In this document: positions 1-9,337 of the stretch, one piece after another
How positions within the stretch are numbered: the first letter of the stretch is position 1
Layout of the letters: every line of letters begins with the position of its first letter
Assembly (NCBI GenBank): GCA_945866245.1
Contig: CAMBGW010000001.1
Span: 1-64,000, forward strand
Source of the DNA: Verrucomicrobia subdivision 6 bacterium
GTDB taxonomy: Bacteria > Verrucomicrobiota > Verrucomicrobiia > Methylacidiphilales > Verrucolacustridaceae
Direction: 5' to 3'
Length of the DNA stretch: 64,000 nucleotides
Position numbers and translations under genes: made by a program
The notes under the pieces: model-generated
Databases searched by the model: none
What the model was told of the DNA's origin: nothing
Seen by the model: the letters and a program-made list of their open reading frames with translations, nothing else

Positions 1-279
1 ATGCAGGCGTTGTCCCGAATCTTTTTGGATAATATTCCCAATGTGCAGTCCAGTTGGGTGACGCAGGGTCCGGCGATGGGGCAGGTGGCTCTTAAGTTTG
101 GGGCGAATGACTTTGGGAGTTTGATGATGGAGGAAAATGTGGTTTCGAGCGCAGGAACGAGTTTTCGTTTAGATGTGAAGGAGATGCGTCGGTTGATTCA
201 AGAGGCTGGATATGAGCCGAGGCAGAGAAACAACGAGTACGAGCTGGTCGAGATCGCTGCACCCGAGTTGGTGGCCTAG
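1..279 (+). CDS. mqnC: Cyclic dehypoxanthinyl futalosine synthase, C-terminal part
   Basis: Only the last ~92 residues are in the window; the gene continues upstream, so the ATG at base 1 is probably internal. The segment NIPNVQSSWVTQG, followed by GANDFGSLMMEENVVSSAGT, matches the C-terminal region of MqnC, the radical SAM enzyme that cyclises dehypoxanthine futalosine in menaquinone synthesis. The CxxxCxxC cluster lies outside the window. Its partners mqnP, mqnE and mqnA sit about 60 kb away at the other end, so the pathway is split. The related radical SAM protein MqnE has a similar fold, but the GANDFGSLMMEENVVS wording favours MqnC. Confidence 0.85.
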   Translation: MQALSRIFLDNIPNVQSSWVTQGPAMGQVALKFGANDFGSLMMEENVVSSAGTSFRLDVKEMRRLIQEAGYEPRQRNNEYELVEIAAPELVA

Positions 280-289
280 CGAGAGAAAG

Positions 290-658
290 TTATTTGTAGC
301 GGATGGCGCGACCGTTGGCTCCACCAGCGGGTCCGGTGAAACGGAAGCTGGTGTCAACGCGGTCGAGAATGACGGCATCGGCTTTCATCTTCCAAGCTTG
401 TTTCTGGAGAGATTCTTTCATCGATTCCTCGTCGTCCCACAAAAAGATTTGGGGGGCACTGACTAGGCCGATGACTTCGTAAGGTTTTTCAGGGCGATCG
501 AGAAGAAGAGTGACGTTGGTCCAAGGACTGGAATCGGAACTGGTACGGCTTGATTTCTTTTGCGAGGTGGAGGTACGGGAGGAGGTTTGGGCAAAGGAGT
601 CCGGCAGGACTAAGGTCAAAGAGAGAAGTAGGGCAATCAGAGAAAGCAGTTTTTTCAT
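290..658 (-). CDS. Exported hypothetical protein with Ser/Thr-rich linker
   Basis: 122 residues. An N-terminal signal peptide (KK, then a Leu-rich core at residues 4-20, ending near SFAQ) is followed by a Ser/Thr/Lys-rich linker (about 24-45) and a small domain. The domain begins with RPEKPYEVIGLVSA and later carries KMKADAVILDRVD, a pattern seen in small envelope proteins of the RcsF/DUF4156 kind, where an alanine-rich helix precedes GADAVI. No lipobox cysteine is present, so it is probably periplasmic or surface-released rather than a lipoprotein. It converges on mqnC with 10 bp between the stops. Function unknown. Confidence 0.65.
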   Translation of the reverse strand: MKKLLSLIALLLSLTLVLPDSFAQTSSRTSTSQKKSSRTSSDSSPWTNVTLLLDRPEKPYEVIGLVSAPQIFLWDDEESMKESLQKQAWKMKADAVILDRVDTSFRFTGPAGGANGRAIRYK

Positions 659-753
659 TACTCTTCATTAACAAAAGAGTGGGCGGGAGCAAGAGGGATG
701 AAGGGCTGGTCGTGAACAACTGTTCTGCTAATTCAAAGAGAATGAGAAGTTCG

Positions 754-2754
754 ATGAGCCTTTGCGCTAAAGTAGTTTGGGGAGTGGTGGGGTTGGTGGG
801 GGCGGGTGCGTTGGGGGTAGTGGCGTGGCAGCGGGGAGAGCCGGTGAATGCGCTGTGGTTGGTGGTGGCGACGGGGTGTGTCTATGCGATCGGCTATCGG
901 TTTCACAGTGCGTGGTTGATGGCGAGTGTGCTGGCGATTGAACCGGGTCGAGTGACTCCTGCGGAGAGGAAGGCGGATGGGCGAGATTTTGTGAAGACGA
1001 ACCGGTGGGTTGTTTTCGGGCACCACTTTGCTGCGATCGCTGGGCCGGGTCCACTGGTGGGGCCTGTTTTAGCGGCGCAGTTTGGCTACCTTCCGGGGGT
1101 TTTATGGATTTTAATTGGTGCGGTGATGGGTGGGGCGGTGCATGACAGTATTATTTTGTGGCTGAGTGTCAGGAGGGGTGGGAAATCGGTTGGACAGATG
1201 ATGCGGGAGGAGGTGGGGCCGGCGGCAGGGACACTGTGCCTGGTGGGTTTACTGGGAATTATTACAATTTTGATGGCGGTACTGGCTTTGGTGGTGGTGC
1301 GAGCTTTGGCGGAGAGTCCGTGGGGATTGTTTACGATTGTGCTGACGATGCCTTTGGCATTGGGAATGGGGCTAGGGATGCGAGGGGCAGGTGGGGTGAG
1401 AACATTTTGGGTGACGGTTTTCGGGGTGTTGGGTTTGGTGGGTTGTGTTTGGGCGGGTAAATGGGCGGCGGGAGTGCCGATCTTGGCCCAGATGTTTACG
1501 TGGGAGGCACCGACGTTGGCTTGGTCGATCATGGGATATGGTCTGACCGCGAGCATCCTGCCGATCTGGCTGCTCTTGGCCCCGCGAGATTACCTCAGTT
1601 CATTTTTAAAAATCGGAACGGTGGCGGTGCTGGGGGTACTGGTGGTGATTTTAGCGCCGCAGTTGCAGATGCCTGCGCTGACTCGGTTTATTGACGGAAG
1701 TGGGCCGGTTTTTGCCGGGCCGATTTTCCCTTTCTGTTTTATTACGATCGCCTGCGGTGCGGTCAGCGGATTTCACTGTCTGGTGGCGTCGGGGACGACG
1801 CCGAAACTATTGGCGAGCGAGGCGGATATTCGATTGGTGGGCTATGGGGCGATGATTACTGAAATGTGTGTGGGGGTGTTGGCTTTGGTGGCGGCTTGTT
1901 CAATGCCAGCGGGAGAATATTTCGCAATCAATCTGCGGGGGGAGCCAGCGGCGGTCGTGGAGAAGATTTCCGCATTAGGATTTCCCGTGACGGAGCGGGA
2001 GATGGAGGATTTGGCCAAGTCGGTCGGAGAAAAGACGATGATTGGCAGGACGGGGGGAGCGCCAACCTTTGCGGTGGGCATGGCGAAGATTTTCGCGCGG
2101 TCATTGGGGGGTGCGGGGGAGGGAGCGATGGCGCTGTGGTATCACTTTGCCATTATGTTTGAGGCGCTCTTTATTTTGACGACGATCGATGCGGGGACGC
2201 GAATTGGGCGGTTTTTTGTGCAGGAGGTTTTGGGGTGGATTTGGAAGCCGTTGGGTGAGGTGCGATCCGTTTTGGGAAGTACGTTGGGGAGTCTGCTCTT
2301 CGTGGGAGGGTGGGGCTGGTTTTTGTATCAAGGGGTGATGGATCCACAGGGTGGGATCAATAGCCTTTGGCCTATTTTTGGGGTGGCGAATCAGCTTCTG
2401 GCGGTGATGGCCTTGAGTTTGGCTACGACGGTTCTGATTAAGATGGGGAGGGGGCGGTATGCTTGGGTGACTCTCGTGCCGCTGGCTTGGCTGGTAGTGG
2501 TGACCTTTACGGCAGGTTGGATGAAGATTTTCAGTCCTGATCCGCGCTTGGGTTTTCTGGCGGCATGGGAGCAGGCGGTACAGGCGGGTGAGGGAAAATT
2601 GGCCTTGGCCCAAGCTACGAATGTGGGGGTGACGGGATTCTTTCTTCTTTTAGTCGTCCTGATTGTGGCAGCTTGCGGAAGAATTTGCTGGAGAAGTCTT
2701 CGGGGCGAGCTCGTGCCGCCGGTGCGTGAGGAGGGAGAACCGAGAGTGGCTTAA
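754..2754 (+). CDS. cstA: Carbon starvation protein A family peptide/pyruvate transporter
   Basis: About 666 residues with many membrane segments. The N-terminal part carries the CstA hallmarks [39 protein letters not shown] and [21 protein letters not shown], and the C-terminal half has [13 protein letters not shown]. CstA proteins import peptides or pyruvate across the inner membrane. The frame is open further upstream, but ATG 754 puts the start 6 residues before VVWGVVG, which matches the E. coli protein; ATG 742 is the other choice. The stop overlaps that of the convergent pyrophosphatase gene in a shared TTAA (2751-2754). Substrate cannot be told from sequence. Confidence 0.93.
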   Translation: MSLCAKVVWGVVGLVGAGALGVVAWQRGEPVNALWLVVATGCVYAIGYRFHSAWLMASVLAIEPGRVTPAERKADGRDFVKTNRWVVFGHHFAAIAGPGPLVGPVLAAQFGYLPGVLWILIGAVMGGAVHDSIILWLSVRRGGKSVGQMMREEVGPAAGTLCLVGLLGIITILMAVLALVVVRALAESPWGLFTIVLTMPLALGMGLGMRGAGGVRTFWVTVFGVLGLVGCVWAGKWAAGVPILAQMFTWEAPTLAWSIMGYGLTASILPIWLLLAPRDYLSSFLKIGTVAVLGVLVVILAPQLQMPALTRFIDGSGPVFAGPIFPFCFITIACGAVSGFHCLVASGTTPKLLASEADIRLVGYGAMITEMCVGVLALVAACSMPAGEYFAINLRGEPAAVVEKISALGFPVTEREMEDLAKSVGEKTMIGRTGGAPTFAVGMAKIFARSLGGAGEGAMALWYHFAIMFEALFILTTIDAGTRIGRFFVQEVLGWIWKPLGEVRSVLGSTLGSLLFVGGWGWFLYQGVMDPQGGINSLWPIFGVANQLLAVMALSLATTVLIKMGRGRYAWVTLVPLAWLVVVTFTAGWMKIFSPDPRLGFLAAWEQAVQAGEGKLALAQATNVGVTGFFLLLVVLIVAACGRICWRSLRGELVPPVREEGEPRVA

Positions 2755-4835
2755 AAGAAAATCGGGATAATCAAGATCGCCACGATATTGACGACCTTGA
2801 TCATAGGATTGATGGCAGGGCCAGCGGTGTCTTTGTAGGGATCGCCCACAGTGTCGCCAGTGACTGCGGCGGCATGGGCGAGTGAACCTTTCCCACCGCA
2901 GTTACCTTCCTCGATATATTTTTTGGCATTATCCCAAGCCCCGCCGGAGGAGGTCATCGCGATAGCAACAAAGAGACCGGTAACGATTGTGCCGACGAGA
3001 ACACCGCCAAGGACGACGGGTCCCAAGCCAGGAATAGCGGCGACGGCGACAACGAAGACAACTGGAAGGAGGGCGGGGATGATCATTTGGCGAAGAGCAG
3101 CTTTGGTGACGATATCGACGCAGGTTCCGTAGTCGGGCTTTTCGGTGCCGAGGAGAATCCCGGGTTTGGCGGCGAGCTGACGGCGAACTTCGCGGACAAC
3201 GGCGCCGGCGGCGACTCCGACGGCATCCATGGAGCGGGCGGTGAAGACGAAGGGAAGAAGTCCGCCGATAAAGAGACCGATGATGACTTTGGGTTCAGTG
3301 AGGGAGAACTCGAGACTGGGCATGGCTGTACCGAGGGCATGAAAATGAACTTTCAGCTCTTGGACGTAGGTTCCAAAGAGGACGAGGGAGGCGAGGCCGG
3401 CGGAGGCGATGGCGTAACCTTTGGTAACGGCTTTCATGGTGTTGCCCACGGCATCGAGCTCGTCGGTACGTTCGCGAATTGATTTTGGCATGCCCGACAT
3501 GACGGCGATACCGCCGGCGTTATCGGTGATGGGACCAAAGGCATCGAGCGAGATAACGATGCCAGCCATGGAGAGCATGGCCATGACGGCGATGGCGATT
3601 CCGTAGAGGCCTGCGAAGTGGTAGCTGAGGAGGATGGCGATGCCGATGAAGCCAACGGGGAGAGCGGTGGCGTGGGAACCGATGGCAAGACCGGCGATGA
3701 TGTTGGTGGCGTGTCCGGTTTCGGACGCTTTGGCGATGTTACGTACGGGAGAGTAGTGAGTGGAGGTGTAGTAGTTGGTAATGAGGAGAACGACAAAAGT
3801 CATCAAGAGGCCCACGAGGGAGGCGAGGTAGATCCCAGTGGTGGAGGCGATTTGGCCATCGTGGGAGAGGCCGTTGGGAAAGAAAATATGAGTGAGTGGC
3901 CAGAGGGCGGCGGCGGAGGCGAGTGCGCTGAGAAGAACGCCGAGGCTGAGGAGACGGGTAGGGTTGCCGCGCCCGAAATTCACAGTGAGGATTCCGAGGA
4001 TGGCGGAGAGAATGGAAACTCCACCGACGATGAAGGGATAACTCAGGGCGGCAGGCTCGGGCTGGCCGTTTCCACCCAGTACGGTGAGGTAGGCGACAAG
4101 GACGCAACCGATCAGACTGACGGCGTAGGTTTCAAAAACATCCGCAGCCATTCCGGCGCAGTCGCCAACATTGTCGCCGACGTTATCGGCGATGGTGGCG
4201 GGATTGCGGGGGTCATCTTCTTCGAGCTTTGATTCGATTTTGCCCACGAGGTCGGCTCCCACATCGGCGGCTTTGGTATAGATTCCGCCTCCGAGGCGGG
4301 CAAAGACACTGACGAGGGAGGCACCGAGAGCGAGGCCGGTGAGGCTATCGATTGCGGCACGGAGCCCGAGGTATTTTGAGGCGATCATGTAAAAGGAGCC
4401 GATGGAGAGGAGGGCTAGGGCAACGACGAGAAGACCTGTGACCGCGCCTCCGTTGAAAGCGTTTCGTAGGGCGGCGGTGCGGCCGATGGTGGCGGCTTGG
4501 GCGGTGCGGACATTGGCCATGACGGCGATACGCATTCCGGCGAATCCGGCGATGAGACTACAGGCAGCCCCGACAAGAAAGCCGATGCCTGTCGGAAGAT
4601 TTTTGAAGTAGCAGATTGCGGCAAAAAGAAGGAGGGCGATGCCAGAAACGGCTTGCAGCTGACGATTGAGGTAAGCGGCGGCACCTTCTTGGATCGCGGC
4701 GGCGACCTCCCGCATGCGATCGTTGCCATCGGGTTGCCCTTTAATCCAAACGATAAGACCCCATGCGGCGGCTAACCCGACTAGACCAGAAAAGAGACTT
4801 AAAGGGAGTGCTTGTTCGAGAATAAATGAGGTCAT
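2751..4835 (-). CDS. hppA: K+-independent membrane-bound proton-pumping pyrophosphatase
   Basis: 694 residues, about 15-16 membrane segments, normal length for M-PPases. The catalytic loop [21 protein letters not shown] followed by [19 protein letters not shown] is present, as is the C-terminal [15 protein letters not shown](I)NP motif. The type-deciding segment reads [17 protein letters not shown]: a lysine where K+-dependent enzymes have alanine, so this is expected to be the K+-independent, H+-pumping type rather than a Na+ pump. It hydrolyses cytoplasmic PPi and energises the inner membrane. Transcribed divergently from the MarR gene, convergent with cstA. Confidence 0.96.
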   Translation of the reverse strand: MTSFILEQALPLSLFSGLVGLAAAWGLIVWIKGQPDGNDRMREVAAAIQEGAAAYLNRQLQAVSGIALLLFAAICYFKNLPTGIGFLVGAACSLIAGFAGMRIAVMANVRTAQAATIGRTAALRNAFNGGAVTGLLVVALALLSIGSFYMIASKYLGLRAAIDSLTGLALGASLVSVFARLGGGIYTKAADVGADLVGKIESKLEEDDPRNPATIADNVGDNVGDCAGMAADVFETYAVSLIGCVLVAYLTVLGGNGQPEPAALSYPFIVGGVSILSAILGILTVNFGRGNPTRLLSLGVLLSALASAAALWPLTHIFFPNGLSHDGQIASTTGIYLASLVGLLMTFVVLLITNYYTSTHYSPVRNIAKASETGHATNIIAGLAIGSHATALPVGFIGIAILLSYHFAGLYGIAIAVMAMLSMAGIVISLDAFGPITDNAGGIAVMSGMPKSIRERTDELDAVGNTMKAVTKGYAIASAGLASLVLFGTYVQELKVHFHALGTAMPSLEFSLTEPKVIIGLFIGGLLPFVFTARSMDAVGVAAGAVVREVRRQLAAKPGILLGTEKPDYGTCVDIVTKAALRQMIIPALLPVVFVVAVAAIPGLGPVVLGGVLVGTIVTGLFVAIAMTSSGGAWDNAKKYIEEGNCGGKGSLAHAAAVTGDTVGDPYKDTAGPAINPMIKVVNIVAILIIPIFF

Positions 4836-4985
4836 GGTAAGTTGTTGAAAAGTAGACTTGGGGGTAGGGCGAGCAACGTTTTTCGGGTTGATTTTACGTA
4901 CTTTTCAGTACTTGTGCGCACTGGACATTTCATCGAGTATATATTTCACATGACTAAATATCTGCAAAATGGAGCCATCAGGGGA

Positions 4986-5423
4986 ATGGATCCTCGGGTT
5001 CCCGAGCTGGAGAGGATTGCTACCCTTCTCCAGAGGCGATTTTTGATCGATCTCTTTCGGCAAACCTCGGCCAAGCGGCTTTCGATACCGCAGTTCACCT
5101 TATTAGGTTTTTTGGCGGTGGAGTCGGGGGTTCCGATGGGGGTGTTGGCGAAGCGAATGGGGCATGCGACATCGGCTACCACGGGATTAGTGGACCGTTT
5201 GGAGGGAGTGGGTTTAGTTCGCCGGCAGGCGTTGAAGGGGGATCGCCGACAGAAGCTGGTGGAGATCACGGCGAAAGGGAAAGAGCTGATGGGGAGGTTG
5301 CAGGGTGAGTTGCGGCAGCATTTAAGTGCAATTTTGGGGCAGTTGGATCTGGGGGATCAGGATGCCTGGGTACGGATTTATCGGGTGATGGAGAACTACT
5401 GTCGTGACCTACCGCGCAATTAA
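4986..5423 (+). CDS. MarR-family transcriptional regulator
   Basis: About 145 residues from ATG 4986, the usual MarR length. The winged-helix core is clear: SIPQFTLLGFLAVE (helix 2-3), MGVLAKRMGHATSATTGLVDRLE (recognition helix), GLVRRQALKGDRRQKLVEITAKG (wing with the DxRxxxxxLT-like motif). A GGAG at 4971-4974 lies 11 nt before this start. ATG 4950 is an alternative, only 4 nt after a TATATATT stretch (4938-4945). The stop overlaps the start of the next gene, a TolC-like protein, by 20 bp, so the regulator probably controls its own operon and an efflux function. The ligand is unknown. Confidence 0.9.
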   Translation: MDPRVPELERIATLLQRRFLIDLFRQTSAKRLSIPQFTLLGFLAVESGVPMGVLAKRMGHATSATTGLVDRLEGVGLVRRQALKGDRRQKLVEITAKGKELMGRLQGELRQHLSAILGQLDLGDQDAWVRIYRVMENYCRDLPRN

Positions 5424-6894
5424 GATCTTCATTTTATTAGCTCTGGGAGTCTGCGGGCTGCAGGCGGAGGAGAAAAAAGAGGAGGTGGAGGTCACTTTGC
5501 CTTTGGCGAGTCGGTCGGCCGTTCCTGAATTTTCAAGTAAGAGGCTAGATTTAGCACAATGCGTGGCTTTGGCGTTGGAGCAGAACACGGAGATTCGTCA
5601 GGCGAAAGAGGAGGTTCACCGAAAAGAGGGAGTCGCGGTGGAGGTCAGGAGCGCGTTACTGCCGAAAGTCACAGCCACGGGAAACTTTGATTACCAAGCC
5701 AAAGAGCTGAATGGTTTGCTGGTCAACTCAGGGTTTATTTCGGCGGATGAGTTGAACTGGAATGCGGGTATCCGAGTGAGCCAGCTCTTGTTTGACGGAG
5801 GGGCGGCGCTTTCGCGAACACGGGCGGCACGTATGTCGGAGAGCCAATCCATGCTCCTCCTGCGGGACACGATTGATCGAGTGATTTTAGAGGTGCGAAA
5901 AAATGTTTATGCGGTGTTGCTGAATCGCGCCCTGATTGATGTTCAGACGGAAGCGGTCAACTTAAAGAAAGCGCAGCTGACTTCGCAGCAGAAGCGTTTT
6001 CAAGCGGGCACGGTGACGAAATTTAATGTGTTGAGGGCGGATGTGGAGTTGGCCAACAACATGCCGCAGTTGATCCGAGCGCGAAACAACAAGAGAGTCG
6101 CGGAGGTGCAACTGGCAAAAGTGATGGCGTTGGATTACCCGATGGAGTCGGCAGAGGATTGGACTCCACCGGTTTACGTGGAGGGAGATCTGCCTTACCA
6201 ACCCGTGAAGGTCGAGTTAACCGCCTCGCTGCAAAATGCGGTGCGGAATCGAAACGATTTGCGGGCAGTAAAAAAAGAGATCGAAATTCAGGGCAAACTA
6301 TTTGAAGCAGCAAAAAAAGAGGCCTTTATTCCTAAGATTGTGGGTTCGGGGGGATATGATGTCATTCAGAATCCTGGAAGCTCCTCGTTTACAGACAGTT
6401 TCAATGGGCCTGCGGCATCGATCAATGGGACGTGGACGCTGTTTGACGGGATGTTGAGCACGGGTCGATTCATGCAGTTGAAAGCGCAGATTCGAAAAGC
6501 GGAGGTGGCGTATGAGGAGAAGCGAAGATTTGTGGAGAGTGATGTGCGGGATGCATTTGTGAAGATGGAGGAGGCGCAGCAGTTGGTGACATCGCAGCAG
6601 CGAAATGTGGAGCAGTCGCGCGAAAGTCTGCGCCTAGCTGAGGCCAGGTTTAATGTCGGAGCGGGGATTCAGCTCGATATTATCAATGCCCAGTCGAATC
6701 TGACGCAGGCACAGTTCAATGAGCTGCAAGGGAGATTTGATTATAATGTGGCGGTGGCGCTTTTGGAGAGGGCAACTGCGAGTCCGTTTGGACCGAAAAA
6801 TCCGCCTGCCCTACCCGCCGAGGCTGGGCTCTCCCCCAAGCCACGAGTGAATATGCAGGCATCGACTCGGATGGACCTTCAGCCTGGGCAGTGA
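5404..6894 (+). CDS. TolC-family outer membrane efflux protein
   Basis: 496 residues with a GTG start inside the marR tail. A signal peptide (IKIFILLALGVCGLQA) precedes two outer-membrane efflux protein repeats: ALEQNTEIRQAKEEVHR, then long helices, and again LRLAEARFNVGAGIQLDIINAQSNLTQAQF, which is the typical second-repeat signature (L-D-x-x-x-A-Q). The C-terminal tail (about 455-496) is proline-rich. It should form a trimeric channel spanning the outer membrane and periplasm. No inner-membrane pump or adaptor gene follows; the next gene is a YfiH-like enzyme starting in a GTGA overlap, so the pump must be encoded elsewhere. Confidence 0.9.
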   Translation: MTYRAIKIFILLALGVCGLQAEEKKEEVEVTLPLASRSAVPEFSSKRLDLAQCVALALEQNTEIRQAKEEVHRKEGVAVEVRSALLPKVTATGNFDYQAKELNGLLVNSGFISADELNWNAGIRVSQLLFDGGAALSRTRAARMSESQSMLLLRDTIDRVILEVRKNVYAVLLNRALIDVQTEAVNLKKAQLTSQQKRFQAGTVTKFNVLRADVELANNMPQLIRARNNKRVAEVQLAKVMALDYPMESAEDWTPPVYVEGDLPYQPVKVELTASLQNAVRNRNDLRAVKKEIEIQGKLFEAAKKEAFIPKIVGSGGYDVIQNPGSSSFTDSFNGPAASINGTWTLFDGMLSTGRFMQLKAQIRKAEVAYEEKRRFVESDVRDAFVKMEEAQQLVTSQQRNVEQSRESLRLAEARFNVGAGIQLDIINAQSNLTQAQFNELQGRFDYNVAVALLERATASPFGPKNPPALPAEAGLSPKPRVNMQASTRMDLQPGQ

Positions 6895-7508
6895 ATTTCC
6901 TACGCTTCGCGGAGTTCGACGGGGACGGGCGAGGCTGCCTGCACGGATTTACTCTCCGGTCGAATCCACCCATGGGGACGGCAGATATTCCGCAAATTTT
7001 GCAAGAAGCGGGTTTGCCTGAAAACTATGTGATGGGGGAGCAGACGCATGGAGCGGGGGTGGCGGTGGTGGGGTTGGGGGATAGAGGGAGAGTCGTTCCG
7101 GGGGTGGACGGGTTGGTGACTATGGAGAAAAATTTATCGCTGGTGATACGGGTGGCTGATTGTGGGCCGATATGGATTCGGTGCAAGAAGACGGGTGCGA
7201 TTGGGTTGGTGCATAGTGGAAGGAAGGGAACGGAAGCGGGCGTAGTGCAGGTTGCGATTCGTAAAATGAGGGATGAGTATGGGGCGGAGGTGAGGGATAT
7301 GGTGGCGCTTTTGGGGCCTTGTGTGCGACCTCCGCACTATGAGGTGAATTTTGCGGCGGAGATTATTCGGCAACTCGAGCGGGAGGGGGTGGGTCAGGTT
7401 GTGGATAGCGGACTTTGCACGGCGCAGGATATGAAGCGTTTTTATTCGTATCGTGCGGAGAAGGGTAAAACGGGCAGGCATTTTGCACTCTTGGCGCGGG
7501 GCGATTAG
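6891..7508 (+). CDS. YfiH/LACC1-family (PgeF) purine nucleoside phosphorylase-like protein
   Basis: 205 residues, short for a family usually of 230-270. The metal-site motifs are visible: GEQTHGAG (first His), VADCGPIW (Cys in ADC), LVHSGRKGTEAGV (second His; family consensus HAGWRG), and LLGPCVRPPHYEV near the C-terminus. Family members are multicopper-oxidase-like in annotation but act as purine nucleoside phosphorylases/adenosine deaminases, and PgeF edits peptidoglycan precursors. The replacement of HAGWRG by HSGRKG is a mild deviation. Start GTG 6891 overlaps the tolC stop as GTGA, implying coupled translation. Confidence 0.8.
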   Translation: MNFLRFAEFDGDGRGCLHGFTLRSNPPMGTADIPQILQEAGLPENYVMGEQTHGAGVAVVGLGDRGRVVPGVDGLVTMEKNLSLVIRVADCGPIWIRCKKTGAIGLVHSGRKGTEAGVVQVAIRKMRDEYGAEVRDMVALLGPCVRPPHYEVNFAAEIIRQLEREGVGQVVDSGLCTAQDMKRFYSYRAEKGKTGRHFALLARGD

Positions 7509-7549
7509 TTTTTTACGTTTTTTCGGTGGGGAGGGGGCGGCAGGAGTGT

Positions 7550-7565
7550 TTCGTCGCTGGACGAA
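7550..7565. promoter_or_regulatory. Inverted repeat upstream of umuDC (possible LexA-type operator)
   Basis: TTCGTC and GACGAA form perfect 6-bp arms around a 4-bp spacer (GCTG), 29 bp before the umuD start. Size and place fit an SOS operator. The half-site differs from the GAAC/GTTC-type boxes I know, so LexA binding is inference. Confidence 0.4.
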
Positions 7566-7594
7566 GTAGGTAAGAGGGAGCCAGCATAGGAAGA

Positions 7595-8023
7595 ATGAAA
7601 GTGGATGCCCCAACCCCGTTTGCACGTAAGAAAGATTTGAGCCTACCGCTTTTTTCGGCTCGGGTGCAGGCGGGGTTTCCTTCTCCGGCGGACGATCACT
7701 TAGAGCGGTCGATCGATTTAAATGAGGAGTTGGTGCGGCATCCTGCGGCGACCTTCTTTGTGCGAGTGAAGGGGGAGTCGATGATGGATGCGGGAATCCA
7801 GAGCGGAGATATTTTGGTGGTGGATCGATCGTTGACGCCGACGGATCGGAAGATTGTCGTGGCGATGATTGATGGGGAGTTCACGGTCAAGCGGTTCCGG
7901 AATCAGGAGGGGAGAATTTTTTTAGAGGCAGCGAATGAACAGTTTCCCGCGATGGAGATTTCGGGAGATCAGGAGCTGGTGGTTTGGGGAGTGGTTTCGT
8001 TTGTCATTCACCCTGCGAGGTAA
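7595..8023 (+). CDS. umuD: UmuD-like translesion polymerase V accessory protein (S24 peptidase)
   Basis: 142 residues, the standard UmuD length. RecA-stimulated self-cleavage would occur in RVQAGFPSPADD between Ala26 and Gly27. The catalytic dyad is Ser62 in VKGESMMDAGI and Lys99 in DGEFTVKRF. Cleaved UmuD' binds UmuC to make the error-prone polymerase V. E. coli UmuD is cut at Cys-Gly; Ala-Gly here is the LexA-like version. umuC follows after 3 bp, so this is a umuDC operon, presumably DNA-damage induced; an inverted repeat at 7550-7565 could be the operator. Confidence 0.93.
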   Translation: MKVDAPTPFARKKDLSLPLFSARVQAGFPSPADDHLERSIDLNEELVRHPAATFFVRVKGESMMDAGIQSGDILVVDRSLTPTDRKIVVAMIDGEFTVKRFRNQEGRIFLEAANEQFPAMEISGDQELVVWGVVSFVIHPAR

Positions 8024-8026
8024 GAG

Positions 8027-9337
8027 ATGAAGTCCCGCTTGGCTTTGGTCGATTGCAATAATTTCTTCTGCTCATGCGAGAGGGTTTTTGATCCATCGCT
8101 GATGGGAAAGCCTGTGGTGGTTTTATCGAATAATGATGGGTGTATTATTTCGCGGAGTGAGGAGTCGAAGGCACTGGGGATTCCGATGGGGGCACCGCTG
8201 CATGAGCAGCAGGAGGTGATTCGGAGGAACGGGGTAAAGGTGATGAGTTCGAACTATACGTTGTACGGGGATATGTCGGCTCGAGTGATGACGATTCTCC
8301 GGGAAGCGGCCACGGGGATGGAGGTGTACTCGATCGACGAAGCTTTTTTGGAGTTACCAGAAAATTTTGGTTTTCAGGAGGCTAGAGCACTGCGGGCGAA
8401 AGTTTTGCGTTGGACGGGGATTCCGGTGTGTATCGGAATGGGGGAGACGAAGATGTTGGCCAAGCTGGCGAATCGTCACGCCAAGAAGAACCGGGAAAAG
8501 AGTGGGGGAGTGTTTGAGATGGGGGAGGGAGCGGAGGCGGAGGAGCTGATGGCAGGGGTGGCGTGTGATGCGCTGTGGGGAGTGGGGAAGAATCTTTCTC
8601 GGCGACTGGCGGGGTTGGGGATTACGACGGTATTGGAGTTTAAGAAGGCGGATCCAGTTCAGATCAGGAAGAGTCTGGGGGTGGTGGGAGAGCGGATGTT
8701 GAGGGAGGTGAACGGGACGAGGTGTTTGCAGTTGGAGGAGATGCCACCGGATCGAAAAGGGGTGATGGCGAGTCGATCGTTTGGGGCTCCGCTGGAAAAG
8801 TTGGAGGAGTTGGAGGAGGCGCTGGCTCATCATGTCGCGAGGGCGGGTGAGAAGGTGAGGCGGTTTCATCTTTGGGCGACGCGGGTGGATGTTTTTTTGC
8901 AGACCAACCGTTTTCAAAAGGGAGAGCCGCAGTACTGTCCAGGAGCGGGGGTGAATCTGACTCAGGCGACAAATGGAACAGCGGCGCTGATGGGGATTGC
9001 GGCCAAGTTGCTCAAAAAGATTTATCGACCGGGATACAAGTACAAGAAGGTGGGGGTGATGTTAGGGGGATTGGTGGGGGCGGGGGCGTATCAGCCAGTC
9101 TTGGCGTTTGAAGGGGTGAGAGAGGAGCCAAAGGTGGATATTGATAAAATCGTGGATGAGATTAACCGGAAGCTTGGGGACAGAAAGAACCCGGTGATTA
9201 CGCGTGGGAGTATGGGGAACCGAAGGCTGGGGGGTGCGTGGAGAATGAAGAGCGGGCATCGCTCGCCCGCGTATACGACTTCCTGGAGTCAGTTGCCGGT
9301 GGTGGGGTTGGGAAAATCTGGGGCGAAGAGAAGTTAA
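8027..9337 (+). CDS. umuC: DNA polymerase V catalytic subunit (Y family)
   Basis: 436 residues, near the 422 of E. coli UmuC. The N-terminal palm is typical: LALVDCNNFFCSCERVFDP (first catalytic Asp), VVVLSNNDGCIISRSEE, and YSIDEAFLEL (second acidic pair, SIDE). The thumb HhH region GVGKNLSRRLAGLGI and the UmuC-specific C-terminal domain follow. It copies past lesions together with UmuD'. The last ~40 residues (from about GNRRLGG) are Ser/Arg/Gly-rich and poorly conserved. The stop shares TTAA with the convergent ABC-F gene at 9334-9337. Confidence 0.95.
   Translation: MKSRLALVDCNNFFCSCERVFDPSLMGKPVVVLSNNDGCIISRSEESKALGIPMGAPLHEQQEVIRRNGVKVMSSNYTLYGDMSARVMTILREAATGMEVYSIDEAFLELPENFGFQEARALRAKVLRWTGIPVCIGMGETKMLAKLANRHAKKNREKSGGVFEMGEGAEAEELMAGVACDALWGVGKNLSRRLAGLGITTVLEFKKADPVQIRKSLGVVGERMLREVNGTRCLQLEEMPPDRKGVMASRSFGAPLEKLEELEEALAHHVARAGEKVRRFHLWATRVDVFLQTNRFQKGEPQYCPGAGVNLTQATNGTAALMGIAAKLLKKIYRPGYKYKKVGVMLGGLVGAGAYQPVLAFEGVREEPKVDIDKIVDEINRKLGDRKNPVITRGSMGNRRLGGAWRMKSGHRSPAYTTSWSQLPVVGLGKSGAKRS

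Noticed and set aside
550..753. Upstream extension of cstA to position 550
   Set aside because: The added residues are the antisense of the exported-protein gene and do not resemble CstA.
4914..4921. GTGCGCAC palindrome before marR as an operator
   Set aside because: Eight bases only, and the nearby CAGT/ACTG pair has a different centre, so no consistent dyad for a MarR site.
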